61,349 nucleotides of DNA from Acidobacteriota bacterium (GTDB lineage: Bacteria > Acidobacteriota > UBA6911 > RPQK01 > JACQSY01). The number at the start of each line of letters is the position of its first letter. Within the stretch, counting starts at the first letter, position 1. The notes beneath the pieces were generated by a model. It searched no databases and was not told where the DNA came from. It saw only the letters and a program-made list of their open reading frames with translations. Made by a program: the position numbers and the translations under genes. The DNA is taken from assembly GCA_016211085.1 (NCBI GenBank), contig JACQSY010000081.1:1-61349 (forward strand), written 5' to 3'. Positions 32,824 to 41,958 of the stretch are shown here, one piece after another.

Positions 32824-34566
32824 ATGGGCAACGGGAATCAAAACGAAAGCGGGAATGAACGAAGGCTTCTCCTCGCCATTGTGCTCTCCATGGCGGTGTT
32901 GTTTTTAACACCCTATTTGTACCGGTGGTTTTTCCCCTCGCTGGCCCCCAAGCCGGAGCCGAAACCAGAAGTCAGCATAAAGGCCCCACCCGCCGACTTT
33001 GAAAAAAGCGCCACGCCTCTTGCCGAGCCCTTGAGTGCAGTCTCTTTATCAGCGACGTCTGCCCAGCCGCAGGTCATTGAAATTGAAAACAGCGAACTCA
33101 TCCTGCGCTGGAACAGCGTGGGTGCCGTTTTGGAAAGTGCTGTCCTGAAAAACTATCTGGTGCGGGTCGATGAGCCGACTTCAGCAGAGGAAAAGTGGAT
33201 TCCCCGGCGTCTCCAAATGATTCCGCAGGGATTGCCGAAGACATTTCCCCGGGTCTTGGCAGTGCGTGTCGCGGATTCAGCGGTCCAGCGCAAGTTGGAT
33301 TACGCGATTTATGAAGTCGTGGGCGCTTCAGGCAAGCGGATGAAGGCGCCAGCTCAAATTACGTTCAGTTATTCGGATGGGAAGATTCAAGCCGTCAAGA
33401 GGGTGGTCGTCCCCGCCGCGGGCTACTCCCTCGAGGTCACGGCGGAAACCAGGAACGACGGTCAGCGGCTTCCGAGTTCTGTTTTTCTTGGACCCGGTAT
33501 CGGTGATCTTGACCCTTCCTCGATGGACGACTTTCGTGACCCTCGGCTTGTCCACTATGCGTCAGGCAAGGTGATCCGTTATTCAGCCGATGATCTGGAA
33601 GAAGGAGCTCAAACTCTGGAGGTGGATGCGCGGTGGGCGGGTCTGGAAACTCATTATTTTAGCTACCTGGTTTTGAGCCCCAACGGTATCCGGAGCCTGC
33701 GCTTGAATCGCAGCCTCTGGAAGTGGAAAGACCCCAAGGGTCAGGAGCAGCAGACACCCTTGCTGAGTGCAGAAGTGGGACTCAGGGATTCCCGCTTTGT
33801 ATTTTTTGCGGGTCCAAAGGACGGGGGCATTCTTCAGAGTGTAGATGGGACCTTGAACGATCTCATCAACTACGGCTGGTTTGCCTTTCTGGTGTGGCCG
33901 CTTCTGGTCAGCCTGAAGTTCATCCACCAGTACATCCATAACTACGGGTGGGCCATTATCATTTTGACCTTCATCATCAACCTCGCGCTGTTCCCTCTTC
34001 GTTACAAGCAGATGGTCTCCATGAAGAAGATGGCGGACCTGCAGCCCAAGTTGAAGTCCATTCAAGAGAAATACCGGCGCATGAAACGTACGGATCCGCG
34101 ACGTGCTCAAATGAACGTGGAGGTTTCCGAATTATACCGTCTTCATGGTGTGAACCCCCTGGGGGGCTGTTTGCCGCTGTTGATTCAAATGCCGTTTTTA
34201 TTTGCGTTTTACTCCATGCTCGCCAGCTCAATAGAGCTTCGCGGGGCGCCTTTTATCGGCTGGATTCAAGACCTTTCCAGATATGACCCTCTGTACATCA
34301 CCCCGATCGTCATGGGCGCTACCATGGTCATTCAACAGATGATGACACCGGGGGGGACTGCAGATCCGACACAACGACGCATGATGATGATTCTACCCGT
34401 CGTCTTTACCTTTATGTTTCTGAACCTTTCCAGTGGTCTAGTCCTTTATTTTCTGTTCAGCAACGTGTTTGGTATGATGTTTCAATATTTGTTTCAAAAA
34501 TGGAATCCGGAATTGGCTCCGGCCAAACCTTCAAAGAAAGTCAGTGAGTCGAAGAAGCAATCATGA
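32824..34566 (+). CDS. yidC: Membrane protein insertase YidC
   Basis: About 580 residues. The start is uncertain: ATG at 32824 is preferred for family fit, with GTG 32797 and ATG 32803 overlapping yidD as alternatives. The N-terminal membrane helix (LLLAIVLSMAVLFLTPYLY) is followed by a large periplasmic beta domain (about 65-340). The conserved insertase core follows, from LRYKQMVSMKKMADLQPKLK to a SSGLVLYFLFSNVF helix. A basic tail may contact the ribosome. It inserts and folds inner-membrane proteins. It overlaps jag by four bases. Confidence 0.95.
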   Translation: MGNGNQNESGNERRLLLAIVLSMAVLFLTPYLYRWFFPSLAPKPEPKPEVSIKAPPADFEKSATPLAEPLSAVSLSATSAQPQVIEIENSELILRWNSVGAVLESAVLKNYLVRVDEPTSAEEKWIPRRLQMIPQGLPKTFPRVLAVRVADSAVQRKLDYAIYEVVGASGKRMKAPAQITFSYSDGKIQAVKRVVVPAAGYSLEVTAETRNDGQRLPSSVFLGPGIGDLDPSSMDDFRDPRLVHYASGKVIRYSADDLEEGAQTLEVDARWAGLETHYFSYLVLSPNGIRSLRLNRSLWKWKDPKGQEQQTPLLSAEVGLRDSRFVFFAGPKDGGILQSVDGTLNDLINYGWFAFLVWPLLVSLKFIHQYIHNYGWAIIILTFIINLALFPLRYKQMVSMKKMADLQPKLKSIQEKYRRMKRTDPRRAQMNVEVSELYRLHGVNPLGGCLPLLIQMPFLFAFYSMLASSIELRGAPFIGWIQDLSRYDPLYITPIVMGATMVIQQMMTPGGTADPTQRRMMMILPVVFTFMFLNLSSGLVLYFLFSNVFGMMFQYLFQKWNPELAPAKPSKKVSESKKQS

Positions 34567-35027
34567 CAGAGGAGAACGTAAGAATCCTCGATGAAGTAAG
34601 TGATTTTTTTAAAAAGCTGCTCAAAGCAGCCCACCTGGATCTGCAGTTCCGGTGTGAGCCCGAGGACAGCGTCATCCATATACGGTTGCACGGTCGTGAC
34701 GCCGGCATGGTCTTAAGCAACAACGCCCGCCTGCTCTATGCCATCAATCACCTGCTGATCCAGAGTTTTAGCCGCCCCCATAAGGATCGCTATACGTTTC
34801 TCGTGGACTGCAATGAATATCGATCCACCCGTGAGCTCGAGCTGCAACTGATGGCTCAAAAGGCCGCTGAGAGGGTGAAGTCCTCCGGAACGCGCCTGCC
34901 GCTGCAGCCGATGCCGGCAGTGGAACGAAGGGTAATCCATATGGCGCTGGCCGAGGAGCCGGGCGTCAAGACTGCCAGTGAAGGAACGGGTGAATTCCGC
35001 CGCGTGGTAATCCTCCCTGCTCAGTAG
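34563..35027 (+). CDS. jag: Jag/KhpB-like RNA-binding protein lacking Jag-N
   Basis: 154 residues with ATGA overlap to yidC. It has a KH-like domain (about 1-75, ending NARLLYAINHLLIQSF) and an R3H domain (about 85-150). The R3H helix is PMPAVERRVIHMALAEEPGV; the usual R-x3-H is preserved (ERRVIH). The N-terminal Jag-N domain of Firmicutes proteins is absent. It binds RNA and probably pairs with a KhpA partner, and has been linked to cell-envelope control in other bacteria. Confidence 0.88.
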   Translation: MTEENVRILDEVSDFFKKLLKAAHLDLQFRCEPEDSVIHIRLHGRDAGMVLSNNARLLYAINHLLIQSFSRPHKDRYTFLVDCNEYRSTRELELQLMAQKAAERVKSSGTRLPLQPMPAVERRVIHMALAEEPGVKTASEGTGEFRRVVILPAQ

Positions 35028-35138
35028 TGAGCGGATTTGTGGCGGCCTTCCAAGCCGGTTTGCCCAAGCCGTGCCAACCCGCTTCCACTCATGGACCACT
35101 CTGAGACTGCCCGAACAGCCCAACAGCAGAAGCCATCA

Positions 35139-36503
35139 ATGCACTCGGAAACGATCGCCGCCATCGCGACCCCTTTGGGCCGTGGGGCCCTCTCCATGGT
35201 GCGCGTCAGTGGTTGGGAAACCCGCCGGCTCCTTTCTAGATGTTTTGTCCCTCATTACGCGGGCTTGCGTCCCCGTAGAGCAACGCTGGGATCCTTCCTG
35301 GCTGCCTCGGGTGAAAAGCTGGACCAGGTGGTGGTGACGTTTTATCCCAGCCCTGCCTCCTACACCGGTGAAGACGTGGCTGAAATCTGCTGCCACGGCA
35401 GTCCGGTCATCGCGCGTCAAATCCTCGCGAGTTTGCTGGCGGAGGGGAGCAGGCTGGCGCAGCCAGGCGAGTTTACCTTTCGTGCTTTTGTTAACGGCAA
35501 GATGGATCTTGCTCAAGCCGAAGCGGTGCGTGACCTGATCGACAGTCAAACGGCTTTTCAGGCCCAACTGGCCCGCGAACAGTTGCAGGGAGCACTTTCC
35601 CAAAAGCTAAGCCCCATGAAACAAGAGCTGATCCGTGTACTGTGCCACATGGAAACCACCATTGAATTCGTCGAAGATCAGGTGGAACCTCGTGCCCGGG
35701 AAGAGCTGCTCCAGAAGGTTCGTGCCGTCGAACAGACCTTGGCCCATCTCGAAGAAAGTTTTCGATGGGGAAAGATGGTGCATGAAGGACTCGTCCTGGC
35801 GATCGCAGGTCGGACAAATGCAGGAAAGTCTAGTCTTTTCAATGCTTTACTTAAAGAAGAACGGGCAATTGTTACGCCCATTCCCGGCACGACTCGGGAC
35901 GCTTTGTCGGAATCGATTTCACTGGAAGGAGTTCCGGCGCGCCTGATCGACACTGCGGGCATTCGAGAGACAAGTGACACGGTGGAGAGCCTTGGCGTGC
36001 GTAAATCGTTGGAACAGCTGAAAGCCTCCGATCTGGTTCTTTTCATCCTGGATTCGAGTGAGGAGTTCACTGAAGAGGACGCGTGTGTCTGGCGTCAGCT
36101 CCGGGAGCAGGCGTACTTGATTGTAAGAAACAAATGCGATCGTCCGCAGCGCATCCAAATTCCAGCCGAGGTTGGTAATGAGAGCCGGGGCGCCATTGCG
36201 ATCTCGGCACTTTATCACCAGCATCTCGATGAGTTAAAGAGCAAGATTCTCGAAGTATCGTGTTCAGGTCCGGAGCGTGGAGCGGAACAGGTGGTGGTGA
36301 CCAATCTGCGCCACCAGGAGTGCCTGCGGCGGGCTCGGGCTCATCTGGAAGCCGGTGCAGAAGCTTACGCGGCCGGGTTGAGCGAAGAGTTTCCGCTCTA
36401 CGACTTTAAGAAAGCGCTGGACGCCTTGGGGGAAATTACCGGTGAAACCAGCGCAGAGGATCTTTTGCGGGAGATTTTCGCCACCTTCTGCATTGGAAAA
36501 TAG
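35139..36503 (+). CDS. mnmE: tRNA uridine-5-carboxymethylaminomethyl modification GTPase
   Basis: 454 residues from the ATG at 35139, which starts the family's SETIAAIATPLGRGALSMVR; an in-frame ATG at 35091 would add 16 unusual residues. The formyl-THF binding domain covers 1-120, with helical domains around a G domain: GRTNAGKSSLFNALL (P-loop), GTTRD, DTAGIRET and RNKCD. The C-terminus ends in FCIGK with the conserved cysteine. It works with MnmG on wobble uridines. Its stop is only seven bases from the parB stop on the opposite strand. Confidence 0.95.
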   Translation: MHSETIAAIATPLGRGALSMVRVSGWETRRLLSRCFVPHYAGLRPRRATLGSFLAASGEKLDQVVVTFYPSPASYTGEDVAEICCHGSPVIARQILASLLAEGSRLAQPGEFTFRAFVNGKMDLAQAEAVRDLIDSQTAFQAQLAREQLQGALSQKLSPMKQELIRVLCHMETTIEFVEDQVEPRAREELLQKVRAVEQTLAHLEESFRWGKMVHEGLVLAIAGRTNAGKSSLFNALLKEERAIVTPIPGTTRDALSESISLEGVPARLIDTAGIRETSDTVESLGVRKSLEQLKASDLVLFILDSSEEFTEEDACVWRQLREQAYLIVRNKCDRPQRIQIPAEVGNESRGAIAISALYHQHLDELKSKILEVSCSGPERGAEQVVVTNLRHQECLRRARAHLEAGAEAYAAGLSEEFPLYDFKKALDALGEITGETSAEDLLREIFATFCIGK

Positions 36504-36510
36504 CTGCCGG

Positions 36511-37377
36511 TCAGGCACCGTGCTCAGATTTGCCGGTCTGCGGGAGCGCGGTTCCCAGCAGATCCAGGTAAAGGCGCTCCAGCTCCTCGGGTGAGTGGAA
36601 GAAAAGGGCAATGTGGCCGGAGCGGCCCCGACGCCGGATCTCCACCCGCGTTTTCCATTTTTCCTCCAGCCGGCGTTGCGCTGCCCCCACATTGGGATCT
36701 TGGACGGTGAAGCGGGGGGTGCTCTGGGGCCGGGACATTTGCTGGACGCGGCGTTCCACCTCACGCACGGACCAGCCCCGGGCGAAGATTTGCTGGGCCA
36801 GCTTGAGCTGCTCGGCGGTCGAAAGCGGCAACAGCGCCCGTGCGTGGCCCATGCTGAGTTCCCCGCTGAGGAGGGCTTGTTGGATGTTTTTGGGCAGGCG
36901 CAGCAGGCGCAGGGTATTGGCCACGGCCACTCGGCTCTTCCCCACCCTGCGGGCGATTTCTTCCTGGGTCAGCGAAAACTGGTCGCTCAAAAGCTGATAA
37001 GCGTGGGCTTCCTCAATGGGGCTGAGTTCATCGCGCTGGATGTTTTCCACCAGGGCCAGCTCCACCATCTTCTCATCGGAGACATCCTGAATAATGGCAG
37101 GGATGCGCGCCAGCCCGGCGCGTTGCGCGGCCCTCCAGCGCCGTTCGCCTGCAACAATTTCAAATTGGTCACCGCTCTTGCGGACCACAATGGGCTGCAG
37201 GATGCCGTTTTCTGCAATGGAGCGGGCCAGCTCATCCAGCCTCTCCGATTCAAATTGCATCCGCGGTTGAAATCCACTGGGCTGGATGCGCTCAATATCA
37301 ATTTCGGCCAGGGACGATGCGGGAGACGCCTTGGGCAAAAGGGCGTCGAGTCCTTTACCAAGGACCTGTCGTTTCAT
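36511..37377 (-). CDS. parB: Chromosome-partitioning protein ParB
   Basis: 288 residues. The start MKRQVLGKGLDALLP at 37377 is preceded by AAAGGA and overlaps the parA 3' end by 23 bases. The CTPase/Srx-like domain has VVRKSGDQFEIVAGERRWRAA (the GERR box). The helix-turn-helix has QEEIARRVGKSRVAVANTLRLL. The C-terminal dimer domain is present. It binds the two parS sites upstream of parA and spreads as a CTP-dependent clamp. Confidence 0.95.
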   Translation of the reverse strand: MKRQVLGKGLDALLPKASPASSLAEIDIERIQPSGFQPRMQFESERLDELARSIAENGILQPIVVRKSGDQFEIVAGERRWRAAQRAGLARIPAIIQDVSDEKMVELALVENIQRDELSPIEEAHAYQLLSDQFSLTQEEIARRVGKSRVAVANTLRLLRLPKNIQQALLSGELSMGHARALLPLSTAEQLKLAQQIFARGWSVREVERRVQQMSRPQSTPRFTVQDPNVGAAQRRLEEKWKTRVEIRRRGRSGHIALFFHSPEELERLYLDLLGTALPQTGKSEHGA

Positions 37378-38182
37378 GCGTGGAGTCCTTTCTCTCTTTC
37401 CGTGGCTGGAAAGTCTGAGAAGCTTGATGTTGAAGAAATTCGCGGGCCAGCTCAAGGTAGCTGTTGGCGCCGGAAGAACGGGCATCATAAAGGAGAATGG
37501 GACGGCCAAAGCTGGGGGCTTCCGCCAGCCGAACGTTGCGGGGGACGACGGTGCGGTACACCCTTTCACGAAAGTGGGACCGGACATTATGGGCGATCTG
37601 ACAGGAAAGGTTCAAGCGCTCGTCATACATGGTTAACAGCACCCCCTCCAGTTCCAGCCGGGAGTTAAAGTGGCGGCGCACCCGCTCCACCGTTTCCATC
37701 AGCTCACCAACCCCTTCCAGGGCATAGTACTCGCACTGAATGGGCACCAGAAGCGAGTGGGAGGCTGCCAATGCATTCAAGGTCAGGATTCCCAGCGAGG
37801 GAGGGCAATCGACGAGGATGAAATCAAAGTCGGAAGAAATTTCACCCAGTGCCGAGCGCAGGCAATATTCACGCTCGGAAGCATCCAGCAGTTCCAGCGT
37901 GGCCCCAATTAGCTCGCGATTGGCGGGCAGGACCCGAAGCCATTCGAGTTCGGTTGTGCACAGCGCTTCCCCGGGCGCGCAACCTCCCGTCAAAACGTCA
38001 TAGATGGACTTCTGCAGCTGATTCTTGTCGACACCCAGACCAGAGGTCGCGTTGGCCTGAGGGTCCAGATCCACCAGGAGAACACGTAAATCTCCGGCTG
38101 CCAGCGAGGCCGCCAGATTAATGGCCGTTGTGGTCTTGCCCACGCCGCCTTTCTGGTTGGCCAAAGCAATAATCTTTGCCAT
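37355..38182 (-). CDS. parA: Chromosome-partitioning ATPase ParA/Soj
   Basis: 275 residues. The deviant Walker A is ANQKGGVGKTTTAINLA, and further marks are LLVDLDPQANATSGLG and ILVDCPPSLGILTLNALAA. The C-terminus extends about 15 residues beyond the usual end, reading into the parB start. It moves ParB-parS complexes. It lies downstream of rsmG with both parS sites in the intervening 80 bases. Confidence 0.95.
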   Translation of the reverse strand: MAKIIALANQKGGVGKTTTAINLAASLAAGDLRVLLVDLDPQANATSGLGVDKNQLQKSIYDVLTGGCAPGEALCTTELEWLRVLPANRELIGATLELLDASEREYCLRSALGEISSDFDFILVDCPPSLGILTLNALAASHSLLVPIQCEYYALEGVGELMETVERVRRHFNSRLELEGVLLTMYDERLNLSCQIAHNVRSHFRERVYRTVVPRNVRLAEAPSFGRPILLYDARSSGANSYLELAREFLQHQASQTFQPRKERKDSTHETTGPW

Positions 38183-38225
38183 AGGTGCCTTGAGAAAGCC
38201 AGCTTAACAAAGGGGGGGGACAGAT

Positions 38226-38241
38226 TGTTTCACGTGGAACG
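38226..38241. promoter_or_regulatory. parS: parS site 1
   Basis: TGTTTCACGTGGAACG matches the 16-bp palindromic parS consensus (TGTTNCACGTGNAACA) at all core positions; only the last base differs. It lies between parA and rsmG, 43 bases upstream of the parA start. ParB encoded nearby should bind here. Confidence 0.92.
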
Positions 38242-38258
38242 GAAGGGCTACTGTCCGA

Positions 38259-38274
38259 TGTTTCACGTGGAACC
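38259..38274. promoter_or_regulatory. parS: parS site 2, overlapping the rsmG 3' end
   Basis: TGTTTCACGTGGAACC is a second parS with one mismatch at the edge, 33 bases from the first (about three helical turns). It runs into the final codons of rsmG, so the partition site is partly within coding sequence. Confidence 0.92.
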
Positions 38275-38883
38275 GAGCGGCTCTCCCGTCTGCAGGAGCA
38301 TCCCAAAGCGGCGCTCCGAAAGGGGAATTTTCTTTCTCTTTATCACCTTCCAGCCCGGCAGCTCTTCTTGATCTGCGCCGGCCAGGAGCAGCAGACGCAC
38401 CTTTGCTCGCGACAAGCCCGTCAGGAGTTCACTGCTGGGACGCAAGGCGCGCAAGCTGGCAACCTCCACCCCTTCCCAGCCGTCGAAAACCTCCCCGCGC
38501 CCTTCAAAAAATGAAGGGCAAAGCTCCAGCAGGCGGCTGACCTGCTTTAGAAAAACCATCTTCTTGTGGTTCTTTTCAATGAGCGTGACCGCGAGATGGG
38601 GACGGTAAATCAACATCGCCAAGCCGGGAAAACCAGCGCCTGAGCCCACATCTGCTAGGCTGCGACTTTCCCTCAAGAAATGTTCCGCGGCCCAAAAAGA
38701 CTCAAAAAAGTGAATCCGCAGCCGTTCTTCCTTTGTGGCTAGGCCTGTTAAATTCAGGTGGCGATTCCAATGCTCCAACCGCTCCAAGTACAGGAGCACC
38801 TGTGAGCGCTGGCGCTGGTTGAGCCGCACGCCATAGGCACGCTCCCAGCGCTCCCAAGGGGGGAAAGTCTGCGTCCCCCTCAC
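38263..38883 (-). CDS. rsmG: 16S rRNA (guanine-527-N7)-methyltransferase
   Basis: 206 residues from a GTG overlapping the mnmG stop by four bases. The SAM-binding motif LADVGSGAGFPGLAMLIYRP and the following VTLIEKNHKKMVFLKQV are typical of GidB/RsmG. It methylates G527 of 16S rRNA. Its last codons contain a parS site. Confidence 0.94.
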   Translation of the reverse strand: MRGTQTFPPWERWERAYGVRLNQRQRSQVLLYLERLEHWNRHLNLTGLATKEERLRIHFFESFWAAEHFLRESRSLADVGSGAGFPGLAMLIYRPHLAVTLIEKNHKKMVFLKQVSRLLELCPSFFEGRGEVFDGWEGVEVASLRALRPSSELLTGLSRAKVRLLLLAGADQEELPGWKVIKRKKIPLSERRFGMLLQTGEPLGST

Positions 38884-40757
38884 GATGGGGAAGCCGAAGC
38901 AAGCCGCCGCCGTTCCAGTTGGATGCTGAGGATGGCGACAGCGGCGGGGGTGACGCCGGGGATACGCAGGGCTTGGCCGAGGCTGGCGGGGCGCACCCTA
39001 CTGAGCCGCTCCACCATCTCCCGGGAGAGTCCTTCCACCCCCTGGTAGTTAAAATGGGCTGGAATCTTTTTCCCTTCCAGGCCCCGCAGCCGCTCCACGT
39101 CGCGCAGCTGCTGCTGGATGTATCCTTCATACTTTACTTGCGTCTCCACCGACTCCAACTCATCGGCGCTCAGCCGGAAACCGTGTTCAAAAAAGACCGG
39201 TGCCATCTCCTCAATCCGAACCTGCGGGCGGCGCAGCAGCAGCGCCAAACTAGTTCCCGGCTCAACGCCAATCGTGGGGAGCAAATGCGGCAACAACGGA
39301 GAGTCATGTTTTAAATAGTGACGGCGCAGCCAATCCACCGCCTGATCCACACGCGCCCACTTGGCTTCAAATTCGCGGTAGGTGGAATCAGAGATCAGCC
39401 CAAGCCGATGGCCGTAGGGCATAAGCCGACGATCTGCATTGTCAATGCGAAGCAGCAGCCGATACTCGGCCCGCGAGGTGAACATTCGATAAGGTTCGTC
39501 GACCCCCTTGGTGATCAGATCGTCTATCAGAATTCCAATGTAGCCGTCGGAACGGCTCAAAAGCAGAGGCCCGCGGCCCGCAATCTGAAGAGCGGCATTA
39601 ATTCCGGCCATCAGCCCCTGCGCTGCGGCTTCCTCGTACCCGCTGGTCCCATTAATCTGGCCGGCGTGATAGAGCCCCTGTACGCGCTCCGTCTCCAGCG
39701 TGGGCTGCAGCTGCGCCGGTTGCACAAAGTCGTATTCCACAGCATAGCCGGGCCGGATCATCACCGCCTTCTCCAACCCCTCGATTTCCGCAAGCACCGC
39801 CTTCTGCACGTCGACCGGCATGCTGGTGGAGAGCCCATTTAAGTAGATCACATTGGTGTCCAGGCCCTCCGGCTCCAAGAAGAGCTGGTGGCGCTCCCGC
39901 TCCGGAAACTTGACCACCTTGTCCTCAAACGAGGGGCAATAGCGTGGGCCGATACCAACAATCTCACCACCGTAAAGGGGACTGCGGTCCAGATTTCGCC
40001 GGATGATCTCGTGCGCTCGCGGATTCGTATAAGCAATCCAGCAACAAATTTGAGGCTGCACCACTTGGTGGCTGCGAAAAGAAAAAAAAGTAGGCTGCGG
40101 ATCTCCCCTTTGTGCCTCAAAACGACCCCAGTTAATGCTCCCTGCATCCAGCCGGGGCGGGGTTCCTGTTTTCAATCGCCCCAACGAGAATCCAAGTTCC
40201 CGCAGTGAGCCCGATAGCTGCAACGCGGCCTTTTCCCCTGCGCGGCCCGAAATAAACTTCTGCTCGCCCACATGACACAAACCGTTCAAGAAAGTCCCCG
40301 TGGTAAGAACCACGGCTCGGCACGAAATGGGGCGGCCGTCGTCTAGAACCACCCCACAAACTTTCCCGCCTTTAATTTGAAGGGCCGCGATCTCACCCTG
40401 CTCAAGCGTCAAATGGGCAATCCGCCGCAACAGAGCCTGCATTTCCTGCCGATACAGCTTTTTGTCGGATTGCGCGCGAGGAGATTGAACCGCTGGGCCA
40501 CGACTGCGATTCAACAGACGAAACTGGATAGCCGTGCGATCAGCCACCTCCGCCATGATGCCGCCTAAAGCATCAATCTCCCGGACTAGGTGGCCTTTGG
40601 CAATGCCGCCGATGGCGGGATTACACGACATTTGTGCAATCATGCCGATATTAAGCGTGAACAGGGCCGTCTTTGCGCCCAGGCGCGCCGCCGCCGCCGC
40701 GGCCTCGCAGCCGGCGTGCCCGCCTCCAATAACAATGACGTCATAGTGCTGCATCAC
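38880..40757 (-). CDS. mnmG: tRNA uridine-5-carboxymethylaminomethyl modification enzyme MnmG
   Basis: 625 residues. The FAD motif is YDVIVIGGGHAGCEAAAAAA, followed by MSCNPAIGGIAKGHLVREID, the GTFLNGLCHVGE-type loop and TSGYEEAAAQGLMAGINAAL. It works with MnmE. It leads the minus-strand mnmG-rsmG-parA-parB operon and points away from the following plus-strand oxidoreductase, with 158 bases between. A second methionine immediately follows the first. Confidence 0.96.
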   Translation of the reverse strand: MMQHYDVIVIGGGHAGCEAAAAAARLGAKTALFTLNIGMIAQMSCNPAIGGIAKGHLVREIDALGGIMAEVADRTAIQFRLLNRSRGPAVQSPRAQSDKKLYRQEMQALLRRIAHLTLEQGEIAALQIKGGKVCGVVLDDGRPISCRAVVLTTGTFLNGLCHVGEQKFISGRAGEKAALQLSGSLRELGFSLGRLKTGTPPRLDAGSINWGRFEAQRGDPQPTFFSFRSHQVVQPQICCWIAYTNPRAHEIIRRNLDRSPLYGGEIVGIGPRYCPSFEDKVVKFPERERHQLFLEPEGLDTNVIYLNGLSTSMPVDVQKAVLAEIEGLEKAVMIRPGYAVEYDFVQPAQLQPTLETERVQGLYHAGQINGTSGYEEAAAQGLMAGINAALQIAGRGPLLLSRSDGYIGILIDDLITKGVDEPYRMFTSRAEYRLLLRIDNADRRLMPYGHRLGLISDSTYREFEAKWARVDQAVDWLRRHYLKHDSPLLPHLLPTIGVEPGTSLALLLRRPQVRIEEMAPVFFEHGFRLSADELESVETQVKYEGYIQQQLRDVERLRGLEGKKIPAHFNYQGVEGLSREMVERLSRVRPASLGQALRIPGVTPAAVAILSIQLERRRLASASPS

Positions 40758-40915
40758 TCCCGATTATAGACGATCCGGCCACTGGAAAAGGTCCGTCACG
40801 CCCCCTTGCTGTGGGCCAAACCCTGTTCCTCCGAGGCTCATGAAACATTCGTCTAACGGTTCAGTTGTGACTTTCTCATTGACCGTGACAGCTAATTGTC
40901 GAAAACTGGCCCACC

Positions 40916-41893
40916 ATGCGCGCCGTTGTGGTTAAGAAACCGGGACCTCCGGAAGTTCTTCAAGTCAAGGAGATCGATGAACCCCTCCTGAGGCGGGACA
41001 CCGTTTTGGCCCGCGTCCATGCCACGGCCCTGAACCGTGCTGACTTGCTGCAACGCCGCGGACTTTATGCGCCACCCCCTGGAGTTCGTGGCGACATTCT
41101 CGGCCTGGAATTCGCCGGTGTGGTCGAAAAAACCGGCGCGGGTACCTCCCGCTTCAAGCCAGGGGACCGCGTCATGGGACTGATACCCGGTGAAGCCTAT
41201 GCAGAAAAAGCTTCTGTTCCGGAAACCCTGCTGATGCCGGTACCGGACCGCCTGAACCTCCTGGAGGCGGCCGCACTCCCCGAAACGTTTATTACGGCTT
41301 ACGACGCACTGCGCCAGTTGGAATTCCAAACCGGGGAGATGCTGTTAATTCATGCCGTGGCCAGTGGAGTAGGTCTTGCCGGCGTCCAACTCGCAAAATC
41401 CCAGGGCGCGACGGTTTGTGGAACCTCGCGTTCCTTGTATAAATTATTGAAATGTAAAGACATAGGCCTTGATGTTGGAATTCAGGTTCCGCCGGAGGAT
41501 TTTGAGTCTTTTATCCGAGATCATACGAGCGGAAAGGGAGTGCCCGCGATCCTGGATCTCGTCGTCGGCACGTATTGGAACCAAAGCCTGCGCTCCTTGT
41601 CCCCTCGAGGCCGTCTTATCCTGGTCGGACTGCTGGGTGGAAGCAAAGCGGAAACGCCTCTCGATCTTGTTCTGCAAAAACGGTTACGCATCATTGGAAC
41701 CTCGCTCCGTACTCGCAGCCTTCAAGAAAAAAGTGTCTTGGTACGCGATTTCACCCGCGATATCCTGCCGCTTTTCGAGACCGGAAAACTGAGGCCGGTG
41801 ATTGACCGCGTGCTCCCTATCGAACAGGCCGGCGAGGCTCACGCTTTGATGGAGAGCAATCAAAATTTCGGGAAAATCATTTTGAATTTCTAG
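40916..41893 (+). CDS. NAD(P)H:quinone oxidoreductase, zinc-free MDR family
   Basis: 325 residues. It resembles PIG3/QorA-type reductases: MRAVVVKKPGPPEVLQVKE, ALNRADLLQRRGLYAPPPG and LIHAVASGVGLAGVQLAKSQ (the Rossmann loop, AxxGVG). The zinc cysteines of alcohol dehydrogenases are absent. NADPH-dependent reduction of quinones or activated alkenes is likely. Possible co-transcription with selD, whose start is 65 bases downstream. Confidence 0.88.
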   Translation: MRAVVVKKPGPPEVLQVKEIDEPLLRRDTVLARVHATALNRADLLQRRGLYAPPPGVRGDILGLEFAGVVEKTGAGTSRFKPGDRVMGLIPGEAYAEKASVPETLLMPVPDRLNLLEAAALPETFITAYDALRQLEFQTGEMLLIHAVASGVGLAGVQLAKSQGATVCGTSRSLYKLLKCKDIGLDVGIQVPPEDFESFIRDHTSGKGVPAILDLVVGTYWNQSLRSLSPRGRLILVGLLGGSKAETPLDLVLQKRLRIIGTSLRTRSLQEKSVLVRDFTRDILPLFETGKLRPVIDRVLPIEQAGEAHALMESNQNFGKIILNF

Positions 41894-41958
41894 TGTCTCA
41901 GGAGCCCGAGACCCATGGCGCCAGCAGACAGGGGCGTGGCCCGGCGTATAATGGGCGA

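Noticed and set aside
36595..37668. 357-codon plus-strand frame opposite parB and parA
   Set aside because: Long only because of GC-rich antisense sequence; parB and parA on the other strand are certain.
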